From: Reticulascus tulasneorum
Taxonomy: Eukaryota > Ascomycota > Sordariomycetes > Glomerellales > Reticulascaceae
Assembly (NCBI GenBank): GCA_001557505.1
Contig: LSAX01000009.1
Coordinates: forward strand, 1,674,001-1,738,000
DNA length: 64,000 bases
Direction of reading: 5' to 3'
This document shows, in pieces, positions 12,706 through 22,617 of the stretch (positions are counted from its first letter, which is position 1; each line of letters starts with the position of its first letter). The notes under the pieces were generated by a model that saw only the letters and a program-made list of their open reading frames with translations, made no database searches and was not told the origin of the DNA. A program made the position numbers and the translations under genes.

Positions 12706-12743
12706 ATTCTACTCTGGTGATGGCATTCTGCTCTGGTGACGGC
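12706..12743. repeat. 19-bp tandem duplication
   Basis: Two copies of ATTCTRCTCTGGTGAYGGC at 12706-12724 and 12725-12743, with two differences. Confidence 0.7.
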
Positions 12744-13116
12744 AAATGCTACGCGCTGCTTCAGCCGGCTTGTTGCCGTCGCCACAACAAAACTTATCCT
12801 TTCTCGTTTGCCTTCCCGCATTTCCACCTCCTGTCGATCTAGACTAGCCTCCACCCCACAGTACCAGGGAGCACCGGCGCCTCTGTCTCAACTAGGCCAG
12901 CGCCCAGCCCAGCCGCAGACCCCGAGCCCCTGTATTTCCGTTGGGCGGACGAGTCGCCCCGGTGGTAATGATGGGGAAGCATGACGTGACTTCGGCTTCG
13001 CTCATGAATCAAGGAAGATGATGGTTAGACATTCGACGCGAATTAGCTTCTTGGCGAGACTACCAAGCCGGACCCTTCTTCGGAAGCTGGTGCTTGGCAG
13101 GGCAACAGTTGTGGTG

Positions 13117-13123
13117 TATATAA
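13117..13123 (+). promoter_or_regulatory. TATA box of the GPI-protein gene
   Basis: TATATAA 141 bp before the start codon at 13264, followed by a C/A-rich leader ending in ACAACCATAACCGCCAACATG, an arrangement typical of highly expressed fungal secreted-protein genes. Confidence 0.5.
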
Positions 13124-13263
13124 CTAACTGGAACCTTACCTGGCTCAAATCTGTTCTCCGCAGACTTACTACACATCACGATATACCAATTCATTCACTT
13201 GTTCTCATACGCAGTCTATACTCACTTCACCATCAACCACCAACAACAACCATAACCGCCAAC

Positions 13264-13783
13264 ATGAGATTTGCCAGCATTGCCGCCCTCGCCCTTGCCT
13301 CCTCGGTCGCGGTATGATGCCCTGATATCCAATGCCCATATCCATATTAATGTTCTCTACCAGGCCCAGGAACTTACCCTGACCAACCCCATCCCTACGG
13401 AGGTGCCTGGCGTTGTCTCTTCAGCTATAGCTGATGCTACCAGCCTTGTTGGCGATGCCACGAGTATTGCTGGTGAAGCAAGCAGCATCGCTACCAGCCT
13501 CGCTGCTGATGCGTCCTCCCGCGTGTCGTCCATAGTGGACTCGATCACATCTGCCGCCGGTTCGGAGGCATCTAGGCTTTCCAGCATTCTGTCCACCGCC
13601 ACCGGAGAGGATGCTGCGTCGATCAGCTCGGCCCTCTCATCTATCTCCAACCGGGTCAGCTCCCAAGTCAATTCGGCGTCGAACCAAGCCACCACCTCCA
13701 CACCAAATGCGGGCCCGGTGCAGACCGCTGCTGTCGCCATGGGTGCTTTGTTCGGAGGTGCCGCCATTCTTGCGCACATGTAA
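13264..13783 (+). CDS. Small Ser/Ala-rich GPI-anchored cell-surface protein
   Basis: Exons 13264-13311 and 13364-13783 join in phase 0 to give 155 residues. The N-terminus MRFASIAALALASSVA-AQE is a signal peptide with a likely cleavage after SVA. The body is a degenerate repeat of Ser/Ala/Thr/Val-rich helices (DATSLVGDATSIAGEASSIA). It is followed by TTSTPNAGPVQ and a C-terminal hydrophobic tail (AAVAMGALFGGAAILAHM), the pattern of a GPI-attachment signal, with Asn in TPNAG as a plausible omega site. There are no cysteines. The protein is probably a wall or plasma-membrane component; the specific function is unknown. A TATA box and leader suggest strong regulated expression. Confidence 0.82.
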
Positions 13784-14612
13784 AAAGGGCTTCGGTATGG
13801 GGGACAGGAATTGGAAACAAGGGGCTTTCATGGTTGGCCTGGAATGGGTTTAGGCACTGCATTAGTTTGGCATATAAATAGTCACCGGCAAACTATGGCA
13901 GCAGCGCCTTAATATATATCTTTCATTGATGAATTTGACGGTTTCGTCGCGTCCATTCTCCACAAACACCCCCTCGTTCGTGAAATATTGTGATCATTCA
14001 TCACTCAGAATAAAGAACGCGGAACGTTAGTCAGAAAGCACTAAGCATGCCACTGAGTTAGCACGAGTGTCCAGCATTGCTTTCGATATGCAATGCACCA
14101 AGGGGTTACATTTGCCTCTATTAGGAACCTGGGGTTCCTAATAAACGACCGAAAAAGAGGCAAAAGGATCGATAGCCGTTCTCGCGGCTTGATATTTGAA
14201 TGGCTTGTTTAAGGTTGGGGAGAATCCTGGTGCACTTCATAGACATGATCCAACCTCTGCTCATGATGTAGCCCTTTCTGAGTATAACCACTGGCGTTGG
14301 GTTTGCATGATTTTGTACTTGCTATTCTTCCTGCAGCGCAGTCCTCTTTGAACCATATATTAGTGCACATTCCACACCGGCAGCAACGATTTGGCTTTCT
14401 TTGTGATGCTTTTGTTAAACGTGGTTGACATGGCGTTGGGTTCGTTGAGCTCCCCACTCGATCCGGACAATGAATGAAATTCACTGCCGCGTTGGCCGGT
14501 ACAAAAAGCGTTGCGCCCTCATGTTGAACTGGTTTCTAACTTGTAATGATATTCAGAAACGAATTCCAATTTCCAGCCCTGGGCATACATTGGCTGACAT
14601 TGCTGAACAGAC
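13784..14612. other. Intergenic with a nested hairpin
   Basis: 829 bp. The left end is the AT-rich 3' UTR of the GPI-protein gene. A strong nested inverted repeat sits at 14111-14164. I saw no gene; a cysteine-containing minus-strand frame near 14209-14484 lacks an ATG and a recognisable family. Confidence 0.5.
14111..14164. repeat. Nested perfect inverted repeats (hairpin)
   Basis: Inner arms ATTAGGAACC (14120-14129) and GGTTCCTAAT (14133-14142) are a perfect 10-bp palindrome with a 3-nt loop. Immediately outside, TTTGCCTCT (14111-14119) pairs perfectly with AGAGGCAAA (14156-14164), leaving a 13-nt one-sided bulge. The total is 19 paired bases within 54 bp. Confidence 0.75.
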
Positions 14613-15903
14613 ATGGCTTACAGGCAATCTCGACATGGTCCGCCGGCAAGGCTGCTTGTATTGGGTATGATGCCTCATATGTCCTTGCCTACTGCTGAAG
14701 AATAGTGAGGACTATATAAATATGATACTGACGTTCTCTTAGACCCAGGGGGTGGTGTTCGTACCATGTTGCAGCTTCTTATGCTAAAGGAGGTGATGCA
14801 ACGTCTGCAGAGGAAGCTCAACGTAGCGGAGACCCCAAAACCATGCGACCATTTTACCCTCATTGGTGGCAGCGGTGCTGGTGGGTAAGCGTAAACCATA
14901 GCCGTTGAGTTGTTTGGGGGCTGATCATTCTAGAATTATCGCAATACTGCTTGGCCGGCTTCGAATGAGCGTCGATGAGGCAATCGAAGCGTACGAGACG
15001 CTCGGAAAGAAAGTCTACACCGAGGATAACCAGAAATACTACAAGAACCCTGCCTCCGAGGAATCGACGTTGGTGACGCACATGAAAGAGCTCGTTCTCA
15101 AGAGAAACGTGGGCGTATACATGTACGAAAGGGAATATAACGGAGAGACGGGCAGAACATTTCTTCTCAAAAACACAATGTCCCCCCTCACGTCGAGCAT
15201 CAGGAGCTATCGAAGCGTTAGCGACACCTACGGCTTTGAGAGCAGCGAGGACGAGTTTGGCGAGCCATATATCAGCGAAGAAATCAAAAACCCTACCATC
15301 TGGATCGCGGCCCAGGCCACAGCAGGGGAGGCAAGTTTCTTTGATCTTGAGACGCTAGCCTTTGCCGATATCCGCAACGATTATGCGGTCCGAGATACAA
15401 GACAGATCAAGGTGATACGAAAGGTCGTCCTGGAGGACTCAGCACCGGTCTCCCATACAACTATGGTGTGTTTGGTCAGTCTTGGCGCAGGTTGGACTCG
15501 GGGCTTGGAGTATTATTTCTCGGACGAGGGCGTTCCCTTCCAGTCGTTGCAAGAGAAACGCCTTAAACTTGGAGACGCTCTTGCACTCTTGTCGGACGTC
15601 GAAGCTAGAAGGGTAGCTGGCGCGTTCCAGGACGCCGCTGCGGCGGATACTCCATATCCGTTGGAGAGTACGGACTTCTTCTTTCGGTTCAACATGGAAG
15701 ACGTCAATGATCTGGACGTCTTCGACTGGTCCAAGATGGCAGAGGTTCACGGGATTGCGAATCGATACCTGAGCGAGCCCAGTGTCAGTAGTAGCATGGA
15801 CAAGCTGATCGATGCCATCACAAGAGGGACAGCTGTCGTCCCGGCCGTCAAAGTACGGAAAGCAATTTACGACCACATGAAACGGTGGGGGGTATTCCGC
15901 TAG
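14613..15903 (+). CDS. Patatin-like phospholipase-fold protein, predicted catalytically dead
   Basis: Exons 14613-14664, 14743-14884 and 14934-15903 give 387 residues; each join is fixed by phase and by family alignment. Residues 13-30 read RLLVLDPGGGVRTMLQLL, matching the patatin oxyanion loop (DGGGxRG) with a Pro inserted and the final Gly changed to Thr. The segment FTLIGGSGAGGIIAILLGRLRM (split here for length: FTLIGGSGAGG, then IIAILLGRLRM) aligns with the nucleophile elbow GGTSTGG. Position 62, normally the catalytic Ser, is Gly, and the only Ser is one residue earlier. The later block IWIAAQATAGEASFFD fits the family, but the expected DG[GA] motif of the catalytic Asp is absent (FADIRNDY instead). 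It is standalone, with no NB-ARC or repeats. Lipid hydrolysis is therefore doubtful; a decayed or regulatory pseudoenzyme is likely. Confidence 0.8.
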
Positions 15904-15972
15904 TGGGAGAAATTTGACTTCCTTTATCATCCTTGCCTATAACCCTAAAATGCAAAATGTGGTCTCGAGGCG

Positions 15973-16935
15973 CTACGCCTTCGACCGGGTATCTGTCCAT
16001 AGCTTATCGATAATCTGGAAAATCGCCGTAACGTCTTTCATGACTGCGTCGTCGATTTGACCGCCAAGCCTCTGCTGCATCTTGTCCGGATGCCATCGTA
16101 CTCGCTCTTCTTTCACCTTGGCAGCGAAGCCTCTCTCCCCCATGTCTCCCAGGTCTAAGCCGTTAACCAGGAATCTTCGGACCTCCTTCTCGTCAATGTC
16201 CGCCCGCTGGCCTGTTTCTACAGGCCATGGAATACTCGCGACGGCACCAGTCCAGCCATTCCATGCTTTGACGTAGTCATCCCATCGCTGTAACCATAAC
16301 TTCTTCAGTCGGCGCTCCTCCCCTCGTTGGAGACTCCTGTCCATGTCCTCTTTCAGCTTCCTATTGAGCTTTTCTTCATTTTCCTTCTTTTTTAGTTCCT
16401 CGTCTCGCCGCGCTCGCTCCTCCAGAAGGCCCTGATGGGTCTTTTCCCACATCTTCTGGCGCACGTGGGCGGCGTACTCCTCGTCTGTCATGCGCTCAAG
16501 CTCGCCAGTCGGGCCAACCTTCTCGTTCGGATATACGTGAGCGGGCTGCCCGTACACGCCTTGCCAGTACGAGGCGCCCTCGTCGTCAGCCATGGCATCA
16601 AATAGTGACTCGCGGAAGGCAGCGTCAGAGTCAAGCGGTGGTGGGTCATATGGATTTGGCGGGGATGGGGATCTCGATCGCCTGCGCCTGTGTCGTCGGT
16701 GACGGGAAGTAGAGGTCTCGTTCTCTCTATCCCGATCGCGATCCCGATATGACTTGTGGGACTTTGAATGCTTCGACTTGAAGCGGATTTTCGTGGGTCT
16801 AGGCGAGGTCGCCTCGCCGGGCTCTTCTCGTGGTTCTGTATTGGTAGAGTCATGCTTCCGTCTTGTCGATTCTTCGTCTGGATTGATGGATGATAGGATA
16901 TGTCGCCTGCGTGGCGACGTGGGTGGGCTTGTCAT
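15973..16935 (-). CDS. NFKBIL1-like protein (J-domain-like C-terminus)
   Basis: A single exon of 320 residues. The N-terminal third is highly basic and Arg/Ser/Asp-rich (KSYRDRDRDRENE, RHRRHRRRRSRSPSPP), like splicing-associated RS tails. A long charged helix follows (about residues 150-225, EERARRDEELKKKENEEK). The C-terminal ~80 residues contain RWHPDKMQQRLGG and VTAIFQIIDKLWTD, which match the C-terminal region of NF-kappa-B inhibitor-like protein 1 and resemble a degenerate J domain (HPD present). Animal NFKBIL1 has been linked to mRNA processing; a nuclear role is inferred. It converges on the patatin-like gene with 69 bp between stop codons. Confidence 0.82.
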   Translation of the reverse strand: MTSPPTSPRRRHILSSINPDEESTRRKHDSTNTEPREEPGEATSPRPTKIRFKSKHSKSHKSYRDRDRDRENETSTSRHRRHRRRRSRSPSPPNPYDPPPLDSDAAFRESLFDAMADDEGASYWQGVYGQPAHVYPNEKVGPTGELERMTDEEYAAHVRQKMWEKTHQGLLEERARRDEELKKKENEEKLNRKLKEDMDRSLQRGEERRLKKLWLQRWDDYVKAWNGWTGAVASIPWPVETGQRADIDEKEVRRFLVNGLDLGDMGERGFAAKVKEERVRWHPDKMQQRLGGQIDDAVMKDVTAIFQIIDKLWTDTRSKA

Positions 16936-17861
16936 CGTGGACTGTCCATGGGGTTTGATATCGGCTGGCTTCGAGACGTGGAATATTCGAATCGATGGTG
17001 CCTTGCGGTAAGGTAGCGGAGAAACCTGGAGGGAAGCCTTGGAAGCCTGTAAAGCCTTATCTTATCACTGCAGAATCAGCGGTCTAGTGGGGGCTTGTCG
17101 GGGCCGAAGCCCACCCGTAAAAGTCGGCCGGGGGAGCTACCCTTAGTGAGCTATCTGAACTCGCCTGTTCCCGTTCAAATCGGAGACGCGAAGTCTGGTA
17201 GCTGCATTACCACATACGAGATGCGATTTCCGCTGCCTGTTACACTAGATATTGTAATTCAACAGGAGCGGATGCGACGGTTCATTGCTTGTGCCAAGGC
17301 CAGCTCAGGAAACTCTATGCTTCAGAGCCGAATCCAAAGGCACAGTGTTTAACTTCGAGATTTGAGGATGTTTGCTGCCCATCACAACTGCGACATATAT
17401 CCAATGGATTCTTCCATCAAGAACGACGGTATAATGGAAGAGGCTTGCTACTATGCTAACTCAGCCCGTTCCTTCGGGAGCATGACTTCGAATCTCATAG
17501 ATGTTTGTTTTTCTTGGCTGTTCTATATTTCTTTTTACCTCTCAAAATGAATAAGTAAAGGTGTTTCTCGGTTTTCTAACCGCTCTACGGAGTACTCTGA
17601 GCAATAAACGCTATAAATGTACTGAGAAGGCCGAGACATCTTGAAGAATCACCAGGGTATTGGCTCTGCCGGAAATATGCACACTTCAGAGGCAAGATGA
17701 CGTAACATATGTGACCCTGAGGGTCGTTGTGGCACGTGCGCTGACTACGGAACCACGGGATCTAAAATGAGTTGGTGCCTTTTGTAGCGCAGCCCGCTTC
17801 ATCTCGACAACATCACAACACAATAACTGCGCTTCATGGAGACGAGTCTGCCATCTTTACA
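16936..17861. other. Intergenic, no gene seen
   Basis: 926 bp of upstream DNA for both the NFKBIL1-like gene (minus strand) and the LMBR1 gene (plus strand). Short open frames have no family features or splice continuity. The strand arrangement makes this a divergent promoter region. Confidence 0.5.
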
Positions 17862-20037
17862 ATGTTACACATAGTCAGTGCCGCGTCGCCAGTGCCGTCC
17901 GAGATATTTGCGCTCATCGCACTGCTCGTGATATCGCTGGTGGTTCTCCAGATTCTCCGCTACTACCTCCCTCTCCGAACGACTCCGGCCTTCTACCTGG
18001 TGCCTATCTTCTTCGCATTATGGCTTCCCACCTGCATTATCCTTCTCGTTCCGATCGACCTCGCATCGAGCGCGAAGACAGAAGATGTAGCAACGAGAGG
18101 AGTGTGGCTGCCTCCGCGAGTGTTGCTGGTTTCTTGGAGGATCACCTACTGGTTGACATTTGCCCTCACATGGTATGCACCAAAGCCGCGAATCCACGTT
18201 CTTCCATGTGCTAATGATGTTATGCAACAGGGTCTTTCTTCCGATACTGGGCGAGTACTCCGATGCTGGATATCGGGAGCCTAAAGACAAGCTCTTGTTC
18301 TCCCTTCGCCAGAATGCGCAATACCACGCCATGGTCTTGGGCGTCGCAGTCCTTGGGCTGGTATATGCCTTCATCACGCACGGCTTCGAGGTTGACTCGC
18401 TTAAGGCTCCGATTATGGCTTTGGCATATTGCTGGGGTTTGGCTCTTGCTATCTATCTAATGGGCCACGGGCTGGTCTCAATTCCCCGACGCCTATTCCG
18501 ACATGCTTCCATAAGTGGCAGGCTGCGCCGGCTGCAGACCCATGCGCCAAAGTTGTATGAGAAAATGGAAGAGTCGCTCATGAACTTGGAAGATATCGAG
18601 ATTCAAATTTCAGAGTTGAGCCGTCGGAAGATTGGAAGTGCGAGGCAGTTTGATGACTGGATTGAGGAGTTGGTGGAGATCGCTAATCTTCCCGAGTCTC
18701 AACCCCGATCATCTGCGCAAGGCTCTGGTGCAGAAGCCCGGACTCTGCCCACGGTTATCACTGAGAAGTACATGGCGGACTTGACACGAAAGCTCAGTCG
18801 AGCCAGACATTCCCGATCCCGATATACGAACGAATGGAACCGTCTAGTGCAAGAAGCCTCTCAGACTCAGTCAATCTTAGATTCGGCTGCCTCCAAGAAA
18901 CTCGATATTGGTGTGCCTTCGCCTCCCTCGGGCATCTGGGGCCGCTTTACAGTCTTGAATCCGTACACCCGGTATCTTTTCTACTATCACGCTCAGCCAT
19001 ACGGAAGCATTGTTCTCGGGACGCTCCTCTCCATGGCCTCGGCCTGCATTATTTGGTCTGAGTTGGTGAAGTCTGGCGAGCAATCATTTGGTCTCTCGCC
19101 GAAGCTGTCGATAATTCGCCTCACAGTAGTACATCATTGGGTTGGAGACAGAGGCCAGGTTGGCTTTGCCGGTCAAGTCATTGCTGCATGCTGGATTTTC
19201 TACATGTGCGCCGCAGCATTGATCACTATGACGGAGGTGAAGACTTGGCGAGGGCGCGCCTTGGTGCGCCGTAATACAGCATACGAATCGGCATTCTGGT
19301 ACGCGTCCCAGGTTGCCAAGCTCAGTGTTCCATTATCCTACAACTTCATGACGTTTTTGTCTCAGGAAATCTACACAAAGACTAGGTTCTTTGCGTTTCT
19401 CGGGCAGTATGTTAACTTCACGTCACTGGGCATGTGGTTTGACTACCTCTTCCCAATCTTAATCCTCCTGCCAGTTTGCGCCACTCTCTTTGGTCTCTAT
19501 GGCCGAGTAAGACGGTTCTTTGGCTTCGACGTTGATATTATTGACGACGAAGAGGATAATGAGACTGGGTATGGCACGGGCTCATGGAGGGAGGGCCGGG
19601 ACTTGATCGAACGGGAACTCAATGGGAACTCAATTCTACGGAGACGTGAGGAAGCTGTGGGCAGGCTTGGAGGCGCTGGCAACCTCGGCGTCCGATCTGC
19701 CCCGGTTCTGTCAATTCCTGCCGCTCGTAATGGCGGTGCCTCATCTCCAGCAAGATCTCCTGTGCGGCCAACCACGAACACGGGGCGACAGGGTCATGCA
19801 TCTCGCTCGACATATTCTGACCAGGAGCCGGAAGACGAAAACTTCTTCGAGTCAATAAGTCATCGAATGAAGAACACCTTCGACACCATCGAGGCTCCGA
19901 AGTGGTTTCAGGACATCAAAAAGCCGAAATGGATGGGCGGAGATGATGAAGATGAAGCAGCTGGCAGACCGAGTAATTCGAGAAATGATTCAGACATAAG
20001 AAGGTGGTTTGGTGGAGAGGGCAGGGTTAGACTCTGA
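17862..20037 (+). CDS. LMBR1-like multi-pass membrane protein
   Basis: Exons 17862-18172 and 18231-20037, with a 58-nt intron splitting a Trp codon, give 705 residues. The start at 17862 (MLHIVSAASP) puts the first membrane helix (FALIALLVISLVVLQILRYY) near residue 20; an upstream in-frame ATG at or before 17772 seems to belong to the leader. Several more hydrophobic segments follow: YLVPIFFALWLP, the helix around the splice site, AMVLGVAVLGLVYAF, APIMALAYCWGLALAIYL, then after a long cytosolic coiled-coil loop (about residues 225-340) further helices near 375, 425 and 505. The tail (last ~170 residues) is hydrophilic and disordered. Layout and size match the fungal LMBR1/LIMR family; the transport or receptor role is not established. 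Confidence 0.85.
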
Positions 20038-20426
20038 TAGTGGGCGACACGCCTTGGACTGCTTTTCTTTGTTTTGGATATCACCAGTTCAAGTTTCTGC
20101 CAAGGGCTGGCATGGAACAGCATTGTTTGGAGTTGTGGCTCGTTTCTGAATATTGCGAGGTTGAGTTGTCAGCTATCCAAGACTACTACATGTCGGTAAT
20201 ATCGAGGCTATAGAGATAGATTGTAATCTGTAATTCTGTTTTTAGACAAATTACTCTCGCATGTTCTGGGCTGGTAGCATCCGATACGTCTGGAGCAGAT
20301 ACCTAGCCAACCAGGTTTTGAGTTTGGGTTGTGGCTGGTGCCTGAGCGCCACCTTGCAACATACCCACCCTACCTACGTCAGCCTTCTCCCTCTCCCGTT
20401 CGATCGAACACGCAATAGACACAAAA
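20038..20426 (+). promoter_or_regulatory. Intergenic / promoter of the NSRP1-like gene
   Basis: 389 bp between two plus-strand genes. It should hold the terminator of the LMBR1 gene and the promoter of the next gene; the leader is C-rich (CTCCCTCTCCC near 20390). Confidence 0.45.
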
Positions 20427-21629
20427 ATGAGCAAACCGGGATTATCATTTGGATTAAATCTTACAAAAAAGGCTGGCGCCTCAAAGCCAGCACCAGCCAA
20501 ACGAAATCCAATCTTTGGCGGCGACGATGGCTCGGATGACGATACTTCCAGGACGAAGGGCCAGGCAGAGGAGATTGCTGAACTAGATGACTTTCCTACA
20601 AGTTCTCCGAGAATCGATCGCGCCAGTAGGAAAAGCAAAGTGCAAAATGCACCACCTTCTCATCCGCCGACACGGAATGCCAAAAAGCCCGAGAGCGCCA
20701 TGTTTGGCGATATCTCCAGCTCGCTCACCTCGCGGAAATACGCGGAGGCTGCACAGGAGCTTGACTCCAACATCTACGACTACGACGCTGTGTACGATTC
20801 ATTGAAGCCGCAAAAGAAGACCACGCAAGAGGATGTCGAACGGAAGCCCAGATACATGAGTAGCTTGTTGGCGGCGGCATCTGTGCGCAAACGTGATGCT
20901 CTGATTGCAGAAGAGAAGAAGATTGCGCGCGAACGTGAGGCGGAAGGCGACGAGTTTGCGGAGAAGGAGAAGTTCGTGACGGAGGCTTACAAGAAGCAGC
21001 AAGAGGAAAACAAGCGTATCGAGGAAGAGGAACGACGGCGAGAGGAGGTGGAATCTAAGATGAATAAAGCGGGCGGCATGACAGCTTTCTACAAGGACCT
21101 GCTCAACAGGGGCGATCAGCGGCATGCGGATGTCGTGAAGGCTGTTGAAGAACGGGCGAAGGCTGGCCCACCAGTTGGAGACACCCAGCAGGAGGAAGAG
21201 AGGACCGAAGCCGATATTGCTAAGGAAATCAACGAGAAAGGAGGTTCCGTGGCTGTCAATGAGGAAGGCCAGGTCGTGGATAAGCGAGAACTTCTTCGAG
21301 GCGGCTTGAACGTCGGAGCGAAGAAGGAGGCCCAGGTCAGGAAAGAGGCTAGCCGAGCGAGGGATGACAAGTCCGATCGTGGTCCAGGAAAAGGCTTCCT
21401 CGGCGCTGGTGGCAAAGGGGCTATGAGGGACAGGCAGACACGGATGATGGAAGAGCAGCTTGAGCAAGCACTCAAGCGGTCACGGGAGGAAGAAGACCAG
21501 GAGCGGGAGAAGGTCGAACTGGCAGCGAAAACCAAGAAAACGGACACTGATATCTCGAGTGCTAAGGAGAGATACCTTGCTCGCAAACGGGAAGCGGAAG
21601 AGGCGAAAAAGAAGGGCCTTGCGGCATAG
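20427..21629 (+). CDS. NSRP1-like coiled-coil protein (nuclear speckle splicing regulator family)
   Basis: A single exon of 400 residues. The N-terminus MSKPGLSFGLNL and the block EAAQELDSNIYDYDAVYDSL, then RKPRYMSSLLAAASVRKRD and EKFVTEAYKKQQEENKRI, match the N-terminal domain of NSRP1/CCDC55 (DUF2040). A long charged coiled coil spans about residues 150-225 and again 340-400. In animals the family regulates alternative splice-site choice in nuclear speckles; the same role here is inferred. It converges on TIM13 with 242 bp between stops. Confidence 0.87.
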   Translation: MSKPGLSFGLNLTKKAGASKPAPAKRNPIFGGDDGSDDDTSRTKGQAEEIAELDDFPTSSPRIDRASRKSKVQNAPPSHPPTRNAKKPESAMFGDISSSLTSRKYAEAAQELDSNIYDYDAVYDSLKPQKKTTQEDVERKPRYMSSLLAAASVRKRDALIAEEKKIAREREAEGDEFAEKEKFVTEAYKKQQEENKRIEEEERRREEVESKMNKAGGMTAFYKDLLNRGDQRHADVVKAVEERAKAGPPVGDTQQEEERTEADIAKEINEKGGSVAVNEEGQVVDKRELLRGGLNVGAKKEAQVRKEASRARDDKSDRGPGKGFLGAGGKGAMRDRQTRMMEEQLEQALKRSREEEDQEREKVELAAKTKKTDTDISSAKERYLARKREAEEAKKKGLAA

Positions 21630-21871
21630 CCGGGGTTAAATGCCGTGGCAACCAGCTACTCTCCCTGCATATAATGAGGATCATCTCTATGAAGTATCCA
21701 AACCACCACGTATGCCACTCAGTGAATGTACAAAGGCGCCGTCGTACACAGGGTCCCAATGGAGCACTCCCCAACGCTTCGCCATCCAGTTTAATATGGT
21801 GTATCCCAGTACTGTTACAAGGCCTGCACCCCAGTCCGGAGGTCAATGCCACTCATCGTGATTAATCGCAT

Positions 21872-22205
21872 CTATGTCGACAAGATATTGTTGTTATTGG
21901 ACTCTTGTCGTATTCTGTTGATATAGGCCGTGTTGACTTGGTTCCATGCCGCCATATATTTCTCCATGCACGAGGTCATGCAGGTTTGCTCGCCGCTTGA
22001 AAGGGATGTGCCAGGCTTCGGTACGCACTTTTCGAAGCAGTTCTCTTGGAGTTTCTAAGCAAAATGATGTCAGTATCGTTGCCGGAATACATGTGCGGTG
22101 GTTCAAGCGGAGTTTCCGTACGTCAATGAGTACCCGGGCATTTGAAAGGTTCGCCTCTTGGAGAACTTGCTTCATAAGAGCCTGCTTGACCGAGCTGGAG
22201 TCCAT
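21872..22205 (-). CDS. TIM13: Mitochondrial intermembrane-space chaperone Tim13
   Basis: Exons 22205-22122 and 22054-21872 (minus strand) are joined across a 67-nt GTACGG..TTAG intron in phase 0, giving 88 residues. The spliced protein reads MDSSSVKQALMKQVLQEANL, NARVLIDKLQENCFEKC, VPKPGTSLSSGEQTCMTSC, MEKYMAAWNQVNTAYINRI. The twin CX3C motifs (CFEKC and CMTSC, 15 residues apart) define the small Tim family, and the N-terminal and VPKPG blocks are those of Tim13. With Tim8 it forms the hexameric chaperone carrying hydrophobic precursors such as Tim23 across the intermembrane space; import and folding depend on Mia40 oxidation of the four cysteines. It has a divergent promoter with the lectin gene. 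Confidence 0.93.
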
Positions 22206-22617
22206 CTTTGCGTCTGGAGTTTGTCGTGGAAGCTTGGTTGGGAGTCGTAGTTTTCAGATTTCGGCGCAATGGTAACGTTCTCCGGGGATAAATTGCCAAT
22301 TCAGGGAGAACAGCTAATTGAAAAAAGTCGAAAGCCTCGATGGCCAAGACGCAAGGCTGTGTGGCGTGTGGCTCACTCAAACCTCAGGCAGCCAGCGACG
22401 TAGTGTGGAACAGGGGGTGAGCTCCAAAACGCTGTAACCCCAGACTTCTTCCAGAAAAGAGGACAGCTAACGGCTGGGAACACACGACCACACCCACACC
22501 CACGACGAAAGACGAATGCGTCGCTGGATTCGCGACTGCTTTACAACGCCTCCTTGACAGGAACTTTTTCCCTTCTTTTTTTCTTCCGAGTTGCTTTCCG
22601 TCGAACCCGCCGAGAGA
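22206..22617. promoter_or_regulatory. Divergent promoter TIM13 / L-type lectin
   Basis: 412 bp between the two start codons. The lectin side has a pyrimidine-rich leader (TTTTTCCCTTCTTTTTTTCTTCC near 22565). Confidence 0.5.

Larger units (their letters stand above)
11777..13263. other. Intergenic, no gene seen; hairpin and short tandem repeat
   Basis: About 1.5 kb without a convincing coding region. It contains a perfect 10-bp inverted repeat (12666-12691) and a 19-bp unit present twice in tandem (12706-12743). The right end is the promoter of the GPI-protein gene. Confidence 0.55.

Noticed and set aside
14209..14484. Cysteine-containing minus-strand frame (CCRCGMC)
   Set aside because: It begins with a non-ATG codon, has no recognised family and no supporting promoter or splice structure.
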